NCBI GenBank assembly: GCA_003249165.1
Contig: QKJV01000479.1
Span: 1 to 35,389, forward strand
Direction: 5' to 3'
DNA length: 35,389 nt
Source of the DNA: Desulfobulbaceae bacterium
GTDB taxonomy: Bacteria > Desulfobacterota > Desulfobulbia > Desulfobulbales > SURF-16
Position 1 is the first letter of the stretch. Each line of letters opens with the position of its first letter. The notes under the pieces are model-generated. The model did not search any database and was not told where the DNA came from. It worked only from the letters and a program-made list of their open reading frames with translations. Positions 17,602 through 24,807 of this stretch are shown here, piece after piece. Position numbers and translations under genes: made by a program.

Positions 17602-17630
17602 ATTTAAGTAATGAGAACCGAAACTGTCAA
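17602..17630 (-). promoter_or_regulatory. Promoter of aroK operon, predicted leaderless start
   Basis: On the minus strand TTGACA (625-630 of the 17-kb block) is 17 bp from TTAAAT (17602-17607). Six nt (ATCTGT) separate the -10 from the aroK ATG, so the predicted +1 is the A of the ATG. The match and spacing are very good for a sigma70-type promoter. Confidence 0.65.
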
Positions 17631-17682
17631 GGACGGGATGGCATGTAATTAAGAAAAATTAGCTTTTACCCTTTACTTATCA

Positions 17683-17711
17683 TTGAGAATAAATATTTTT
17701 AACGATTAAAC
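17683..17711 (+). promoter_or_regulatory. Candidate peroxiredoxin promoter
   Basis: TTGAGA (17683-17688), 17 bp, TTAAAC (17706-17711), followed by a leader of about 110 nt before the peroxiredoxin ATG. The leader contains the perfect 10-bp palindrome TTGATATCAA (17768-17777). The -35 overlaps an imperfect inverted repeat TTATCAT-TG-AGAATAA (17677-17692) that is loosely Fur/PerR-like. This is weaker than the aroK promoter call. Confidence 0.35.
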
Positions 17712-17827
17712 ATTCTTTTTGATAAAAGTCGATAGATTCCCAAAGTGTGCTTTTTACTCGCTGTTGTTTGATATCAAGTAATATTGCTTGTTTTTTGAGA
17801 GATTATTATAAAAAGGAGGAATAAATA

Positions 17828-18445
17828 ATGACGCATTCATGTACTAAAATGATGAAAGTCGGTGATATGATAGATAATTTTTCTATGGAAACGTATATCC
17901 CCACTGATTTTTCTTTCGGCAGGATTTCTTTCGAAGAGTTAAAAAATCAGGGCAAATGGACGGTTCTTGTCTTTTATCCAGCCGATTTTACCTTTGTCTG
18001 TTCCACTGAGCTTGCTGATTTTGCTGAACTGTATGATGAATTCAAGGCTGCGGGAGCCGAACTTATTGCTGTAAGTACTGATACCCAGTTTACTCATCTA
18101 GCCTGGAAACGGGAGGAAAAATCCCTTGAAAAGGCTCTTTATATCATGGCATCAGATCGTACAGGCAAGGTTTCTAGGATGTTTGGTGTTTATGACCACG
18201 AAACCGGGCTTGCCTTACGGGGAACTTTTATTATCAATCCAGCGGGGACGATTGTGGCCTCGGAAGTTAATTATTATAATGTGGGACGCAGCGCGGCGGA
18301 AACCCTGCGTAAGCTTAAGGCGAGCATTTATGTTGCTGATCATCCGGAACAAGCTTGTCCGGCAAATTGGCAGGAAGGGAATAAGACGCTGACGCCTTCG
18401 GCCAAACTGGTCGGCAAGGTTTATGACGCCTTGAGTGACAGGTAG
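17828..18445 (+). CDS. 2-Cys peroxiredoxin (AhpC/Prx1 class)
   Basis: Reduces hydrogen peroxide and organic peroxides through a reactive thiol. The peroxidatic site FTFVCSTE (Cys58) follows the usual YPADFTF strand; the common VCPTE is VCSTE here. The resolving Cys177 sits in HPEQACPANWQEG near the C-terminus, as in typical 2-Cys enzymes. Length 205 aa is normal. A strong AAAGGAGGA stands 7 nt before the ATG, the best SD in the window, suggesting high expression. It is monocistronic: a long upstream gap with palindromes and an intrinsic terminator 6 nt after the stop. No ahpF or thioredoxin reductase gene is nearby, so the reductant is unknown. Confidence 0.94.
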   Translation: MTHSCTKMMKVGDMIDNFSMETYIPTDFSFGRISFEELKNQGKWTVLVFYPADFTFVCSTELADFAELYDEFKAAGAELIAVSTDTQFTHLAWKREEKSLEKALYIMASDRTGKVSRMFGVYDHETGLALRGTFIINPAGTIVASEVNYYNVGRSAAETLRKLKASIYVADHPEQACPANWQEGNKTLTPSAKLVGKVYDALSDR

Positions 18446-18450
18446 TTTCT

Positions 18451-18488
18451 AAAACCGCCCGGTATGAATTATCTCTTGCGGTTTTTTT
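18451..18488 (+). terminator. Rho-independent terminator after peroxiredoxin gene
   Basis: AAAACCGC (18451-18458) pairs with GCGGTTTT (18478-18485) across a 19-nt loop, and the stem runs into a TTTTTTT tract. It begins 6 nt after the peroxiredoxin stop. Confidence 0.8.
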
Positions 18489-18521
18489 GATATTCTTAAC
18501 AGGCCCTTTAGAATTGACTAA

Positions 18522-18550
18522 TTGACTTCAATCCTGGAACAGTTTAAAAA
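18522..18550 (+). promoter_or_regulatory. Candidate promoter of rdgB
   Basis: TTGACT (18522-18527) and TAAAAA (18545-18550) are 17 bp apart, between the peroxiredoxin terminator and rdgB. The leader would be about 45 nt and carries TAGGAGA before the ATG. Confidence 0.55.
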
Positions 18551-18601
18551 ATCATCAAATGTTTTCAGCCGATTGCCAATATTTCATGTAGGAGACAAAT
18601 T

Positions 18602-19318
18602 ATGGCCAGCAAGCCCGAAATGATCATTGTTCTAGCAACGCGGAATAAGGGAAAAACGAGAGAATTTCAGGAAATTTTAAAAAATTTTCCCGTTGAGATT
18701 CGGAGCCTGGATGATTTTGGCCCCATCCCGGAAGTGGTGGAGGATGGAAAAACATTTGATGATAATGCATACAAAAAGGCATCATTTACGGCAAAAGTTT
18801 TAGGTATTCCCGCTATTGCCGATGATTCAGGTCTGGTGGTCGAAGCACTCAATGGTGTCCCAGGAGTGCATTCCGCCCGTTATGCAGGACAAAATGCTAC
18901 AGATCAGGATAATATCAACAAACTGTTGAAAGAATTAGAAGGAAAAACAAACCGCAAGGCGGCATTCGAATGTGTCATTTCTATTGCAGTCCCATCCGGA
19001 CCTGCACTTACTTATGAAGGCAGATGTGAAGGTGAAATAATCAATGAACCGCGCGGAGAAGGCGGCTTTGGCTATGATCCGGTTTTTTATTATCCTGAAT
19101 TTGGAAAAACTTTCGCTGAAGCTGATTTGCAGGAAAAAAACAAAGTCAGTCATCGTGGAAAGGCTCTGGCGGAACTTGTTGACGAATTCGATAAAGTGCT
19201 GGCCTGGCTTAAGCAGAGATTGGCTGAAGTGAAACCACCCAAACCCGATCACAGTCAGTTTGAAAATAATGACTGGTCTGAGTCTAAAACTGTTCAAATA
19301 AAAAAAGCTGCTGTGTGA
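18602..19318 (+). CDS. rdgB: XTP/dITP/ITP pyrophosphatase (RdgB/HAM1 family)
   Basis: Hydrolyses non-canonical purine nucleoside triphosphates (XTP, ITP, dITP) to the monophosphate, keeping them out of nucleic acids. Family motifs in order: VLATRNKGKTREFQEIL, VVEDGKTFDDNAYKKA, ADDSGLVVEALNGVPGVHSARYAG, GGFGYDPVFYYPEFGKTFAE and SHRGKAL. At 238 aa it is about 40 residues longer than E. coli RdgB; the excess is a charged C-terminal tail (EVKPPKPDHSQFENN onward) of unknown role. TAGGAGA gives the start. The gene converges on lysR with a 19-nt gap. Confidence 0.95.
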   Translation: MASKPEMIIVLATRNKGKTREFQEILKNFPVEIRSLDDFGPIPEVVEDGKTFDDNAYKKASFTAKVLGIPAIADDSGLVVEALNGVPGVHSARYAGQNATDQDNINKLLKELEGKTNRKAAFECVISIAVPSGPALTYEGRCEGEIINEPRGEGGFGYDPVFYYPEFGKTFAEADLQEKNKVSHRGKALAELVDEFDKVLAWLKQRLAEVKPPKPDHSQFENNDWSESKTVQIKKAAV

Positions 19319-19337
19319 TTTTCATCCCTGTAGCGTA

Positions 19338-20222
19338 TTAAAGTTCCTTTTCCAGGAGAAAGTCGTAGAAGGCTTTGTAGTGAGCTGGGAGAGTTCTTTT
19401 TTTGTGGCTTGCCAGAAAGAAAGGACGTTTCATTTCCTCCCCAAGCTTCATTTCAACTAATGAGCCGTTGTTTAATTCCTCGGCTATGGCTCTGCGGGAG
19501 AGGATGGATGTGCCGAGACCTGCCTTCAAAGCCTGTTTTATTGCATCGGTCGAGCCCAACACCGCAGCAATATTAATCTTTTTTAGGTTAATCTGCATTT
19601 TATGCAGAAATTCTTCCATGATTTTTCTTGTCCCGGATCCCTCTTCTCTCAGGAGAAAGGGGCTTTCGTATATTTTCTGATTGGTTGCCGTCATATTTGC
19701 CATATATTTAGGTGCTCCGGCAAAGACTAACTCATCATCAAGAAAAGGTGCATAGTTCAACATTTTTGGTTCCATTCTCGCTCCGACTATTGCGAGGAAG
19801 AACTCATGGTTAAACAGCATTTCTGTAATTTTTCCTGTATCGGCTATCACAATTTCAAAGAATACATCAGGGTGCTGACTCCGGAAATCAGCGGCTAGCT
19901 GCGGTAGCATATAGTTGCCGGGAATTGTGCTTGCGCCGATATATAATTTACCTTTGATTTGATGTGAGTTCTTGGCTACCAGATCGTTTATTCTGTCAAG
20001 ATCCTCAATGAGTTGCAGGGCTTTCGGAAAAATAACATCAGCTTCCGAGGTTGGTTCTATTTTTCGTCCCAATCGGTCAAAAAGTAAACAGCCAAGCGAT
20101 TTTTCCAAATTTTTTATATGCTCGCTGATCGTGGGCTGGCTGATATAAAGCTGCTCGGATGCTTTGGAAAAACTCCTGTTTCTATATACAGCGGCGAAGA
20201 TTCGTAATTGATGAATATCCAT
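19338..20222 (-). CDS. LysR-family regulator, possibly the sulfur/selenium-metabolism-associated type
   Basis: The N-terminal winged helix-turn-helix (residues 1-60: MDIHQLRIFAAVYRNRSFSK, then LYISQPTISEHIKNLEKSLG) and a C-terminal periplasmic-binding-like effector domain (from about residue 90) give a standard 294-aa LysR protein. GASTIPGNYMLPQL, LLREEGSGTRKIMEE and LGSTDAIKQALKAGLGTSILSRRA match my memory of a LysR subgroup in anaerobic Desulfobacterota and Firmicutes annotated as CysB-like or selenium-metabolism-associated. The effector is unknown. The 319-nt upstream gap contains a 13-nt element also found upstream of aroK and the peroxiredoxin gene, a candidate binding site (inference). 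Confidence 0.9.
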   Translation of the reverse strand: MDIHQLRIFAAVYRNRSFSKASEQLYISQPTISEHIKNLEKSLGCLLFDRLGRKIEPTSEADVIFPKALQLIEDLDRINDLVAKNSHQIKGKLYIGASTIPGNYMLPQLAADFRSQHPDVFFEIVIADTGKITEMLFNHEFFLAIVGARMEPKMLNYAPFLDDELVFAGAPKYMANMTATNQKIYESPFLLREEGSGTRKIMEEFLHKMQINLKKINIAAVLGSTDAIKQALKAGLGTSILSRRAIAEELNNGSLVEMKLGEEMKRPFFLASHKKRTLPAHYKAFYDFLLEKEL

Positions 20223-20541
20223 GAAGTACTCTTTTTTAATTGAATAGTTACCCGACCTTTTTTTTATTTAGAAACAGAGAAGGTACTGAAAGCAGCAAGT
20301 GGTGGTTTTAAAAAAATCAGGAATTTCCATCCATTGGTCTATAATGAGGAACAGATTTTTTTGTTTTTTTGGAAAACATGGCATGTAATTTAGGTGGAGC
20401 ATTTTCAATGAAAAATTAACATTTTTAAAATGGAAGGTTTTATGGAGGAAGCAAAAAAGAGCCTCATCCTCACGTGTATAGCAATTAACCGGCGGCCGCG
20501 ATTTACAACAACAATATGGAAAATGAGCAATTGTTTTTCTG
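20223..20541. other. 319-nt intergenic region upstream of lysR
   Basis: Lies between the pilZ stop and the lysR start, both on the minus strand. It is AT-rich with several T and A tracts. It contains the 13-nt element ATGGCATGTAATT (20378-20390) centred on the palindrome ACATGGCATGT. No intrinsic terminator for pilZ and no convincing promoter hexamer pair was found. A 96-aa minus-strand ORF and a 36-aa plus-strand ORF occur but lack coding character. It is most likely the regulatory region of lysR. Confidence 0.5.
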
Positions 20542-20886
20542 TTAATCATTGAAGCCAAAACGCTCTATAAGTTTGTGTAATGCTTTCCTCTCTTCCAGTG
20601 AAAGGTTGGTAATTTCAAAACCAGTATCATAAAAATCCGGATTGATATCAGGATCGGACCAGAGTGCCTTGCCTGCAAAGTGTATTTCTTGCTCTTGCAA
20701 GGCAGTTTTCGGTAAAATCATTTTGAGAGAATAATTTTTATTTATGGGAATTTTGTTTCTGCTGATTAATTTAATTCCCCTTGTAGTAACATCGACCAGA
20801 TGCCCCAAAAGACTTCCGGACTCAAGATCATAAACTTCAAGATAGTATAGTAAGTGGCGTCGTTTCAGAACTCGTGGCCTACTCAT
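20542..20886 (-). CDS. Single-domain PilZ protein (predicted c-di-GMP receptor)
   Basis: PilZ domains bind cyclic di-GMP through an N-terminal RxxxR and a downstream D/NxSxxG. Here the basic segment RPRVLKRRHL (residues 3-12, containing RVLKR) precedes the first strand, and DVTTRG (about residue 32) is the second motif with Thr in place of Ser. Length is 114 aa, a lone domain with no enzymatic module. GGGGA precedes the ATG. It follows cmk by 50 nt. The PilB-type ATPase at 6-8 kb is a conceivable partner of such proteins, but the link is inferred. Confidence 0.85.
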   Translation of the reverse strand: MSRPRVLKRRHLLYYLEVYDLESGSLLGHLVDVTTRGIKLISRNKIPINKNYSLKMILPKTALQEQEIHFAGKALWSDPDINPDFYDTGFEITNLSLEERKALHKLIERFGFND

Positions 20887-20936
20887 AATTTAATCCCCGG
20901 GCACGGTGCACCTTTTTGATGTACTCTAAAATAGGT

Positions 20937-21641
20937 TTATTCAGCTTTCTGGGGATTATTGTCGCTGTTTTTCCGACTCTTTTCAACTTTTTCCAACATA
21001 AACCTAACAACATCCTCAATGCTCATCTTCGAAGTATCGACAATAATAGCATTAGCTGCGGGTTGTAGCGGGGCCAGGGATCTGCCGATGTCATCCTGAT
21101 CTCTCTTAATTATTTGCGCAAGAATCTCCAGTTCATTGGCCTGCTGACCTTTTTCACGAAGTTGCAGTGTCCTGCGTCTGGCCCTTTCTTCTGGTTTTGC
21201 ATCAAGAAAAAATTTATATTTGGCGGAGGGGAATACAATAGTCCCGGTATCCCTGCCTTCAGCAACAACACCGCCTTTTTCTCCAATACGGCGTTGCATT
21301 TCGGTTAATTTTGCCCGAACTTCGGGTTGGGCGGAAACTTTAGAGGCGATAAGCCCCATTTCCGCGGTACGGATGGCAAGACTTATATCTTCCTTATCCA
21401 GAATTACCTTGGTGTCTCCCTCGTTTGGAATTAGGTTCAAATTGATGGAATCCAGCATTTTGGCTAAAGCCTGTCCGTTAGAGAGGTCTATTCCAAGCTT
21501 TTGTGCTTTGTAGCCAACAGCCCTGTACATAGCCCCGGTATCGAGATAGGTGAACCCGAGTTTTGCTGCAATAAGTCTGCTGATAGTGCTTTTCCCGCCG
21601 CCGGATGGCCCATCTATTGTAATGATGTCCTGCATCATCAT
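20937..21641 (-). CDS. cmk: Cytidylate kinase
   Basis: Phosphorylates CMP and dCMP with ATP. P-loop DGPSGGGKST (residues 9-18), YLDTGAMYRAVGYKA for CMP binding, AEGRDTGTIVFPSAKYKFFLDA, the ARRRTLQL lid region and KRDQDDIGRSLAPLQPAANAIIVDTS are all characteristic. Length 234 aa is normal. GGAGG precedes ATGATGATG; any of the three Met codons could be used. A candidate promoter lies just upstream, so it may be transcribed separately from gatA. The common downstream neighbour rpsA is absent; pilZ follows instead. Confidence 0.96.
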   Translation of the reverse strand: MMMQDIITIDGPSGGGKSTISRLIAAKLGFTYLDTGAMYRAVGYKAQKLGIDLSNGQALAKMLDSINLNLIPNEGDTKVILDKEDISLAIRTAEMGLIASKVSAQPEVRAKLTEMQRRIGEKGGVVAEGRDTGTIVFPSAKYKFFLDAKPEERARRRTLQLREKGQQANELEILAQIIKRDQDDIGRSLAPLQPAANAIIVDTSKMSIEDVVRFMLEKVEKSRKNSDNNPQKAE

Positions 21642-21674
21642 TTTGTAACCTCCAAACAGTGCTCAGGTTTATTT

Positions 21675-21703
21675 TGAATACTCTGCGAGCAAGAGTTGTA
21701 CAA
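21675..21703 (-). promoter_or_regulatory. Candidate promoter of cmk-pilZ
   Basis: On the minus strand TTGTAC (21698-21703) is 17 bp from TATTCA (21675-21680), in the 121-nt gap between the gatA stop and the cmk start, giving a leader of about 25-30 nt. Confidence 0.4.
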
Positions 21704-21762
21704 CAGAATGGATTTGGAGCTGAATGCGCTTTTAGAATTTCTCTGGCTGCATATTAATTTTT

Positions 21763-23220
21763 CTAAAGTGCAGGTTTGGTTTTCACCAAGTCCAGTCGTT
21801 GTTCAAGATTAAAGCCGACACGCAGGAGTTTTTCTTCTTGAAAATGAGAAGCTTGAATCTGCAGACCGATTGGCAGGCCTTCACTGCTGATGCCACACGG
21901 GACAGACATGCCGGGAATACCTGCAAGATTCGCTGGAATAGTCAGTGCATCAGAGAGATACATACTCAGTGGGTCGTGGCTTTTTTCTCCTATCTTCCAG
22001 GCCGGGGTTGGGGTGACCGGCGAGATGAGTACATCACATTCCGTAAAAACTTTTTGATAGTCTTTGACTATTAATGTCCGCACCTGGGAAGCCTTTTTGT
22101 AATATGCATCATAATAACCAGAAGAGAGTGCGTAGGTTCCCATTATGATACGTCTTTTTACTTCATTCCCGAAGCCTTTCGACCGGGTTCTCTTGTACAT
22201 ATCCATCAGCGATTCCGCGCCCATATCCCGCATACCATATTTGACACCGTCGTAACGGGCAAGATTGGAGCTCGCTTCAGCTGGAGCTATAATATAGTAG
22301 GCAGCAACGCCATACTCGGTATGCGGCAGCGAAACGGATTTAATCTTTGCCCCGGCTTCCTGCAGTTTTGTCACGCTGTTTCTGACGGCAGCTTCAACCT
22401 CGGGATCTAGTCCGGGACCGAAGTATTCTTTTGGAATGCCGAGAGTCATGCCTTGGAGGCCATCCTGCAGAGCGTCCACGTAGTCCGGTACTGGTTCATT
22501 GACGGAAGTGGAGTCTTTCGGATCATAGCCACTGATTATATTGAGCATAAGGGCACAATCACGGATATCTTTGGTCAGTGGGCCTATTTGATCTAACGAT
22601 GAAGCATATGCCAGCAGGCCAAAACGGGAAACTCGACCATAGGTGGGCTTTAAACCGACGATACCGCAATGAGAGGCAGGCTGCCTGATTGAACCGCCAG
22701 TATCCGAACCCAGTGAAGCAAAACTTTCATCGGCTGAAACGGCAGCGGCGGAGCCACCGCTTGATCCGCCACAGATGTATTCCTGGTTCCATGGGTTTTT
22801 AGGCACACCGTATGCACAGTTCTCATTGGCTGATCCCATGGCGAATTCATCCATGCTCAGTTTGCCGATTATGATCGCCCCGGCTGCCTCAAGCTTCTCG
22901 ATAACCGTCCCGCTATAGGGCGGGATAAAAGGTTCAAGAATTTTTGACCCGCCGGTGGTCCGCATTCCCTTTGTACAGATAACATCTTTGATCGCTAAAG
23001 GCACACCAGAAAGGGGACCGATCTCATCGCAGTCGATTTTTTTGCCTATTTCTTCTGCCCGGCGCAACGCCCCTTCTTTATCGATGGTGATGAATGCGCC
23101 AATTTTTTCCTCCACGGCACCAATTCTGGAAAAAATTGATTCCGTAACCTGTAAAGGGGTAACTTTTTTTTCAGCTAGAAGATCTTTTAATGCATGTATT
23201 GTTAAACTGTGAAAATCCAT
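21763..23220 (-). CDS. gatA: Asp-tRNA(Asn)/Glu-tRNA(Gln) amidotransferase subunit A
   Basis: The glutaminase/amidase subunit of GatCAB. The Ser-cisSer-Lys triad is visible: Lys in PLAIKDVICTKG, Ser in CGGSSGGSAAAV and Ser in LGSDTGGSIRQPASHCG. The following GLKPTYGRVSRFGLLAYASSLDQIGP block is family-specific. I start at the internal ATG (MDFHSLTIHALKDLL) because GAGGGA lies 6 nt upstream and family members begin about here; the track ORF adds 12 residues. This gives 485 aa. gatC lies 102 nt upstream on the same strand. gatB is elsewhere in the window. Confidence 0.96.
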   Translation of the reverse strand: MDFHSLTIHALKDLLAEKKVTPLQVTESIFSRIGAVEEKIGAFITIDKEGALRRAEEIGKKIDCDEIGPLSGVPLAIKDVICTKGMRTTGGSKILEPFIPPYSGTVIEKLEAAGAIIIGKLSMDEFAMGSANENCAYGVPKNPWNQEYICGGSSGGSAAAVSADESFASLGSDTGGSIRQPASHCGIVGLKPTYGRVSRFGLLAYASSLDQIGPLTKDIRDCALMLNIISGYDPKDSTSVNEPVPDYVDALQDGLQGMTLGIPKEYFGPGLDPEVEAAVRNSVTKLQEAGAKIKSVSLPHTEYGVAAYYIIAPAEASSNLARYDGVKYGMRDMGAESLMDMYKRTRSKGFGNEVKRRIIMGTYALSSGYYDAYYKKASQVRTLIVKDYQKVFTECDVLISPVTPTPAWKIGEKSHDPLSMYLSDALTIPANLAGIPGMSVPCGISSEGLPIGLQIQASHFQEEKLLRVGFNLEQRLDLVKTKPAL

Positions 23221-23322
23221 ATTTCCCTCAATGAGCCTTTCGTTTTCTGCAGGCAAAACAGATAATATCAGGCGAAGCTTGATGGCATGCTTTCCGAAAA
23301 TTTAAAAAGTGATAAATTAGGG

Positions 23323-23607
23323 TTAAATGATCCGTGGTACGATAAAAGCCTCGCCATCCTGTCTCGGGCCGTTTGCCAGGGATTCTTCACGTGGTAGTGA
23401 TTCCTTTACTTCATCTTCTCTGAATGCATTATGAATCGCCAGGGCATGGGTTGTTGGCTCAATATCACCGGTTTCTATTTCGTTAAGTTTGGCCACATAG
23501 CCAAGTATACGATCCAGTTGGCCTGTTATTTCATTGATTTCCTCTTCAGAGAGTTCAAGACGGGCAAGATGGGCTACTTTAGCAACTTCTTCTTTCGAAA
23601 TGTTCAT
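23323..23607 (-). CDS. gatC: Asp-tRNA(Asn)/Glu-tRNA(Gln) amidotransferase subunit C
   Basis: The small scaffold subunit that wraps around the GatA-GatB interface. The 94-aa protein has the family pattern: EEVAKVAHLARLELSEEE, then LDRILGYVAKLNEIETGDIEPTTHA, then LREDxx-like FREDEVKESLPREESLANGP and a C-terminal FIVPRII. Only a weak AGG lies upstream. It precedes gatA on the same strand and follows the deacetylase-like gene by 153 nt. Confidence 0.95.
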   Translation of the reverse strand: MNISKEEVAKVAHLARLELSEEEINEITGQLDRILGYVAKLNEIETGDIEPTTHALAIHNAFREDEVKESLPREESLANGPRQDGEAFIVPRII

Positions 23608-23734
23608 ATGCCTACAACGGTGTTAAGAATTTTATGAAAATGACTTCTGGAAAGTTACGGTTTGCGCGAGCTATTTTATCAGTAAGATCGCAAATGATAC
23701 GAAAAAAAACAACAGGGTATGCTTGACGTACCAC

Positions 23735-23750
23735 TTAATTTGTAAATTAA
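23735..23750. repeat. AT-rich perfect palindrome after the deacetylase-like gene
   Basis: TTAATTTGTAAATTAA is a 7-2-7 palindrome located 11 nt past the stop of the deacetylase-like gene and upstream of gatC. No U-tract follows in the direction of transcription, so it is more likely an operator or a weak hairpin than a terminator. Confidence 0.35.
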
Positions 23751-23760
23751 ACTGAATCTT

Positions 23761-24804
23761 TTACAGTTTCCAATTCTTTTTTGCAATTTTTTGTGCTTCA
23801 TCCAAACCTGGGACGAAGATTGATGAAGAAGCCAATCTTGTAAAGATTTCTTCCTGCAGGTAGCAATTTCCCGCCATTTCATTTAGGACGGCCATAACTC
23901 CGTCTCTTTCGCCTGCTAGATCATATCCGCCCTCAAGCGCCAGAAGCAGTTTCCCTCCACAGAGTTCATCCGCCAAATTGAGCAGCAAACGGGTCATATA
24001 CGCAAATCCGTCAATTGAAACATTCATTGTGCCTAAGGGATCATCCCGAAAAATATCAAAACCGGCAGAAACTATTATCATTTCGGGTTGATATTGCCTG
24101 GCGATCGGAACGAGAACAGAGTTAAAAATTCTGGCGTATGCCGCGTCTCCCTGTCCTCCTGGCAGAGGGACATTGACAGTAAAGCCGAGACCTTTACCTT
24201 TGCCTCTTTCTTTTGCGGCACCTGTCCCAGGGAAATAAGGATATTGGTGGGTGGAAAAATAGAGAACCTGATCAGTGTCATAAAAGCTGTTCTGTGTTCC
24301 GTTGCCGTGATGCAGGTCCCAATCAACAATCAGTATCCTGTTGAGTCTGAGTTCGGAAAGAGCATATTGCGCGGCAATAGCAGTATTGTTGAAAAGACAG
24401 AACCCCATGCTGTGCGTTTTTTCCGCGTGATGTCCTGGAGGACGGACCAGCGCAAAGCAGTTGTCTGCTTCACCTTCGACAAGTAATCTTGTTCCTGCAA
24501 TTAAAGCGCCGGCTGCAAGGCAAGCGGCATCATAGGAACGAGGAGATGTTACTGTATCCGGATCCAGCAGGTCAAAATATTTTTCCGCGGTTGATGCTAC
24601 GCGTTTGATGTGTTCCTCGGTATGAATTAGATGTATATCATCATAACTTGCTGGCTGGAAGGAAGGGAAAATAAATTTTTTTCTTTCTTCCGGTTCGTTG
24701 AGTCTGTCGTAGATGATGCGCAGACGTTCTGCGGATTCCACGTGTCCATAGCCGGTATCATGCTCTAGGAAAAGATCATTCATCATTACGGCTGTTTTAC
24801 GCAT
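23761..24804 (-). CDS. Histone-deacetylase-family amidohydrolase (AcuC/class II type)
   Basis: Zinc hydrolase that removes acyl groups from lysine or polyamine substrates. The catalytic His pair PPGHHAE (His125-126), zinc ligands in VDWDLHHGNG (Asp163, His165) and SAGFDIFRDDPLG (Asp250), and the transition-state Tyr in LEGGYDL (Tyr294) are all present, so it should be active. Length 347 aa is normal for bacterial homologues. The ATG lies 3 nt after the cyclo-ligase stop, indicating an operon with rnr-trmJ-cyclo-ligase upstream. The substrate is unknown: acetyl-lysine proteins (AcuC-like), acetylpolyamines and other acylated amines all fit. Confidence 0.93.
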   Translation of the reverse strand: MRKTAVMMNDLFLEHDTGYGHVESAERLRIIYDRLNEPEERKKFIFPSFQPASYDDIHLIHTEEHIKRVASTAEKYFDLLDPDTVTSPRSYDAACLAAGALIAGTRLLVEGEADNCFALVRPPGHHAEKTHSMGFCLFNNTAIAAQYALSELRLNRILIVDWDLHHGNGTQNSFYDTDQVLYFSTHQYPYFPGTGAAKERGKGKGLGFTVNVPLPGGQGDAAYARIFNSVLVPIARQYQPEMIIVSAGFDIFRDDPLGTMNVSIDGFAYMTRLLLNLADELCGGKLLLALEGGYDLAGERDGVMAVLNEMAGNCYLQEEIFTRLASSSIFVPGLDEAQKIAKKNWKL

Positions 24805-24807
24805 AGC

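Noticed and set aside
17638-17653. TGGCATG in the shared 13-mer as a sigma54 -24 element
   Set aside because: At the -12 position both copies read TAAG or TTAG rather than TTGC, so neither is a credible sigma54 promoter.
19338-20222. Selenocysteine system near the selenium-type LysR gene
   Set aside because: No in-frame TGA interrupting a conserved ORF, no selenocysteine tRNA and no selABD gene was seen in the window.
20442-20552. Plus-strand 36-codon ORF (MEEAKKSLIL...) with GGAAGG upstream
   Set aside because: The SD-like match is isolated, the peptide shows no pattern, and it runs antisense into the pilZ 3' end; conservation data would be needed.
20268-20558. Minus-strand ORF of 96 aa in the lysR upstream gap
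   Set aside because: It overlaps the pilZ end, has a low-complexity Cys/Phe/Lys composition and no SD or recognisable motif.
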